Assembly: GCF_000761485.1 (NCBI RefSeq)
Contig: NZ_JPMX01000003.1
Location: forward strand, 23,325-87,324
DNA length: 64,000 nucleotides
From: Modestobacter caceresii
GTDB lineage: Bacteria; Actinomycetota; Actinomycetes; Mycobacteriales; Geodermatophilaceae
Direction of reading: 5' to 3'
Part shown: piece by piece, positions 62,494 to 64,000 of the stretch
Position numbering within the stretch: position 1 is the stretch's first letter
Layout of the letters: every line of letters starts with the position of its first letter
Position numbers and translations under genes: made by a program
Notes under the pieces: generated by a model
The model's input: the letters and a program-made list of their open reading frames with translations, nothing else
What the model was told of the DNA's origin: nothing
Database searches by the model: none

Positions 62494-63231
62494 TCAGACC
62501 GGGGTCGGCGCGTGACCGCGGTCGGCGACCAGTCGGCGCAGGTCGGGGACGGTCAACCCGGCGAGCGACGACCGCAGGGTCAGCCCGGGCAGCGGTTCCA
62601 GTGACTGCATCGACGGCACACCCAGCACGGCTGCGCCGGAGGCCAGCCCCGCGGTGACCCCGACGTGCGAGTCCTCGATGACCAGGGACCCGGCTGGGTC
62701 CATGCCCAGCTCGCGCATCGCTTGCAGGTAGGGCGCGGGGTCGGGCTTGCAGGCGGGCACCTCGTCCCCGCAGACGGTCAGGTCGAAGGGCGACTGCCCC
62801 AGGTCCGTGGTGATGTGGTCGATCACCAGGGCGGCGATCCGGCGCGGCGTCGTCGTCACCAGGGCGGTGGCCAGGCCGGCGTCGCGCACCGCGACCAGCA
62901 GTTCCCGGGCCCCCGGCCGCCACGGCATCCCGCGGCTGGTCATCAGCCGAGCGGTCTGCTCCTCGACCCAGGCCGCGTCGGCCCGGTGCTGCTCCTCGCT
63001 GCGCTCGACACCCAGGTCGGCGTGGAGGACCTCCATCGCCACCCGCATCGAGGTGCCGACGGTCTGCTCCCGCGCCTCGGCGGAGAAGGTGCCACCCAGC
63101 TGGACGGCGAGGGCGGCCATCGCCTCGCCCCACAGCTCCTCGGTCTCCACCAGCGTGCCGTCCATGTCGAACAGCACCGCGTGCAGCGGCTGCACCGAGT
63201 CAGACGGGTTGCCCATCGAGGTAGCCGACAC
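62494..63231 (-). CDS. HAD-IA family hydrolase
   Basis: A 245-residue haloacid-dehalogenase phosphatase. LHAVLFDMDGTLVETEELW gives the nucleophile and acid/base Asp, ALVTTTPRR motif II, CKPDPAPYLQAM motif III Lys, and VIEDSHVGVTAGLASG motif IV. The cap is helical, as in beta-phosphoglucomutase/phosphoglycolate phosphatase. The substrate is unknown. GTG 63231 is 6 nt after TAGACT, so a leaderless mRNA is likely. The stop lies 66 nt from the convergent RecB-like gene, without a clear hairpin. Confidence 0.9.
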   Translation of the reverse strand: MSATSMGNPSDSVQPLHAVLFDMDGTLVETEELWGEAMAALAVQLGGTFSAEAREQTVGTSMRVAMEVLHADLGVERSEEQHRADAAWVEEQTARLMTSRGMPWRPGARELLVAVRDAGLATALVTTTPRRIAALVIDHITTDLGQSPFDLTVCGDEVPACKPDPAPYLQAMRELGMDPAGSLVIEDSHVGVTAGLASGAAVLGVPSMQSLEPLPGLTLRSSLAGLTVPDLRRLVADRGHAPTPV

Positions 63232-63237
63232 CCCCGC

Positions 63238-63243
63238 AGTCTA
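63238..63243 (-). promoter_or_regulatory. -10 box TAGACT for the HAD-IA gene
   Basis: Lies 6 nt before GTG 63231 on the minus strand; leaderless start. Confidence 0.55.
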
Positions 63244-63266
63244 GGAACCGGGGCCGTCGCCCCCGC

Positions 63267-63962
63267 TCAGGCAGGCTCGGTGCGCACCAGGGTCGCGAAG
63301 GCGATGACGTTGTCCTCGTAGCTGCGTACCGCGGAGTCGAAGTCCCCGCCGCAGGTGATCAGCCGCAGCTGGGCGTCGGCGGTGTCGCCGTAGACCTCGA
63401 TGGTCGGGAAGTCGTCCTTGGGGTGGCGCTCGACGCGGTCGACGGCGAAGACGGCGACCGTGCCGTCGGCGCGGGCCACCTCCACCTCGTCCCCGGGCTG
63501 CAGCGCGCCCAGGTCGAAGAAGATCCCCGGTCCGTGCTCGGCGGAGTCGACGTGCCCGAGGAGGACCGCCGGGCCCGCGTCGCCCGGGGCGGGTCCGCGC
63601 TCGTACCAGCCGGCCTGGTCGTCCGGGCCCAGCGGCGGCACCTCGACGGTGCCGTCGTCGTTGAGGCCCAGGCGCAGCAGGTCGCTGGTCACCCCGATGG
63701 TCGGGATGCCGACCGACACCGGCTTCGCCACCGCCGGGTCAGCGGCGGCAGTGTCGGTGTCGGGCCTCGCGGGCGGGGCGCTGGGGGCTCCCGTCGCGCC
63801 GTCCGCCGAGTCCGTCCCCTGGGCGGGAGCCGCCACCGGTTGCGGGGCCTGCTGCTGTCCGGTCACCGCCACCACGACGGCCACGACGGCCACCACGACG
63901 AGCGCGACGGCCAGCGCCGTCCACGTCCGGGGGCCGGGTCGACGGCTGGGCTGCTCGCTCAC
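63267..63962 (-). CDS. class F sortase
   Basis: A 231-residue membrane-anchored transpeptidase-like protein. An N-terminal helix (TALAVALVVVAVVAVVVAV) is followed by an Ala/Pro/Gln-rich linker and the sortase barrel starting at about residue 80. His in AVLLGHVDS, Cys204 in LRLITCGGDFD and a downstream Arg (about 213) form the probable triad. Class F sortases of actinobacteria attach proteins to the cell wall or act on pilin-like substrates; no substrate gene is in the window. GTG 63962 is preceded by AAGGACC. The 38 bp after it to the window end show nothing more. Confidence 0.9.
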   Translation of the reverse strand: MSEQPSRRPGPRTWTALAVALVVVAVVAVVVAVTGQQQAPQPVAAPAQGTDSADGATGAPSAPPARPDTDTAAADPAVAKPVSVGIPTIGVTSDLLRLGLNDDGTVEVPPLGPDDQAGWYERGPAPGDAGPAVLLGHVDSAEHGPGIFFDLGALQPGDEVEVARADGTVAVFAVDRVERHPKDDFPTIEVYGDTADAQLRLITCGGDFDSAVRSYEDNVIAFATLVRTEPA

Positions 63963-64000
63963 AGGGGTCCTTCCAAGAGGGTGGGAGAGGGGGCGGGGCG

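Overview
High-GC actinobacterial chromosome, very probably of the order Geodermatophilales/Frankiales (Geodermatophilaceae-like; inferred from gene content and style, not from a marker gene). The window carries the bacterial proteasome/pupylation locus, RbpA, PafBC, DUF5999, mycobacterial-type Lnt/Ppm, HelY and many GTG starts. I found no rRNA, tRNA, CRISPR array or transposase.

Layout. 0-7 kb: DUF5999 protein, pantothenate kinase, GNAT, PEBP protein, and a two-gene disaccharide phosphorolysis unit (beta-phosphoglucomutase-like HAD plus GH65 phosphorylase). 7-16 kb: M50-like membrane peptidase, ABM-domain membrane protein, a NarL-type two-component system divergent from an ABC exporter, GH15 trehalase/glucoamylase-like enzyme, isochorismatase-like hydrolase, ArsR-SRPBCC fusion and a TIGR03086 protein. 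15.9-16.6 kb: gene-free stretch with a strong candidate dif site, suggesting the replication terminus. 16.6-23.7 kb: zinc-ribbon-like protein, GDPD, UMF1 transporter, thymidine kinase, RbpA with a SigR-like promoter, FxsA, Ppm synthase and Lnt. 24.3-31.2 kb: lysine 3,5-diaminohexanoate pathway cluster (kal, kamE, kamD, an amidohydrolase and kdd, divergent from kamA). 31-36 kb: GNAT, lipase maturation factor-like protein, acyltransferase, YbdK-type ligase and an unrecognised protein. 36.4-38.6 kb: Rv2578c-type radical SAM protein interrupted by an intein, with a LexA-like box at its start. 38.6-62.4 kb: a long block whose order recalls M. tuberculosis Rv2089c-Rv2119: M24 peptidase, 5'-3' exonuclease, DUF4333 protein, HelY, TatC, TatA, PafC, PafB, PafA, PrcA, PrcB, Pup, Dop, Arc/Mpa, TrmI and RecB-like nuclease, with local insertions (lipid kinase, SDR, HAD, endonuclease VII-like gene). 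62.5-64 kb: HAD phosphatase and class F sortase.

How the genes work together. Pup, PafA, Dop, Arc and PrcBA form a complete pupylation-proteasome pathway; Pup here ends in Glu, so Dop would be needed only as depupylase. PafB/PafC are DNA-damage regulators, and a LexA-like box sits before the radical SAM gene. The kam/kdd/kal genes would take lysine toward crotonyl-CoA, but the cleavage enzyme Kce is not in the window.

Cross-cutting signals. Seventeen genes have a TANNNT box 6-7 nt before GTG/ATG, the signature of leaderless transcription, which corrects several starts. A 15-bp sequence, GTTGGGGATAACGGT, occurs five times, always between genes; I cannot explain it. Two related palindromes sit directly against stop codons, and two GATCAGG-type palindromes lie between kamA and the next gene.
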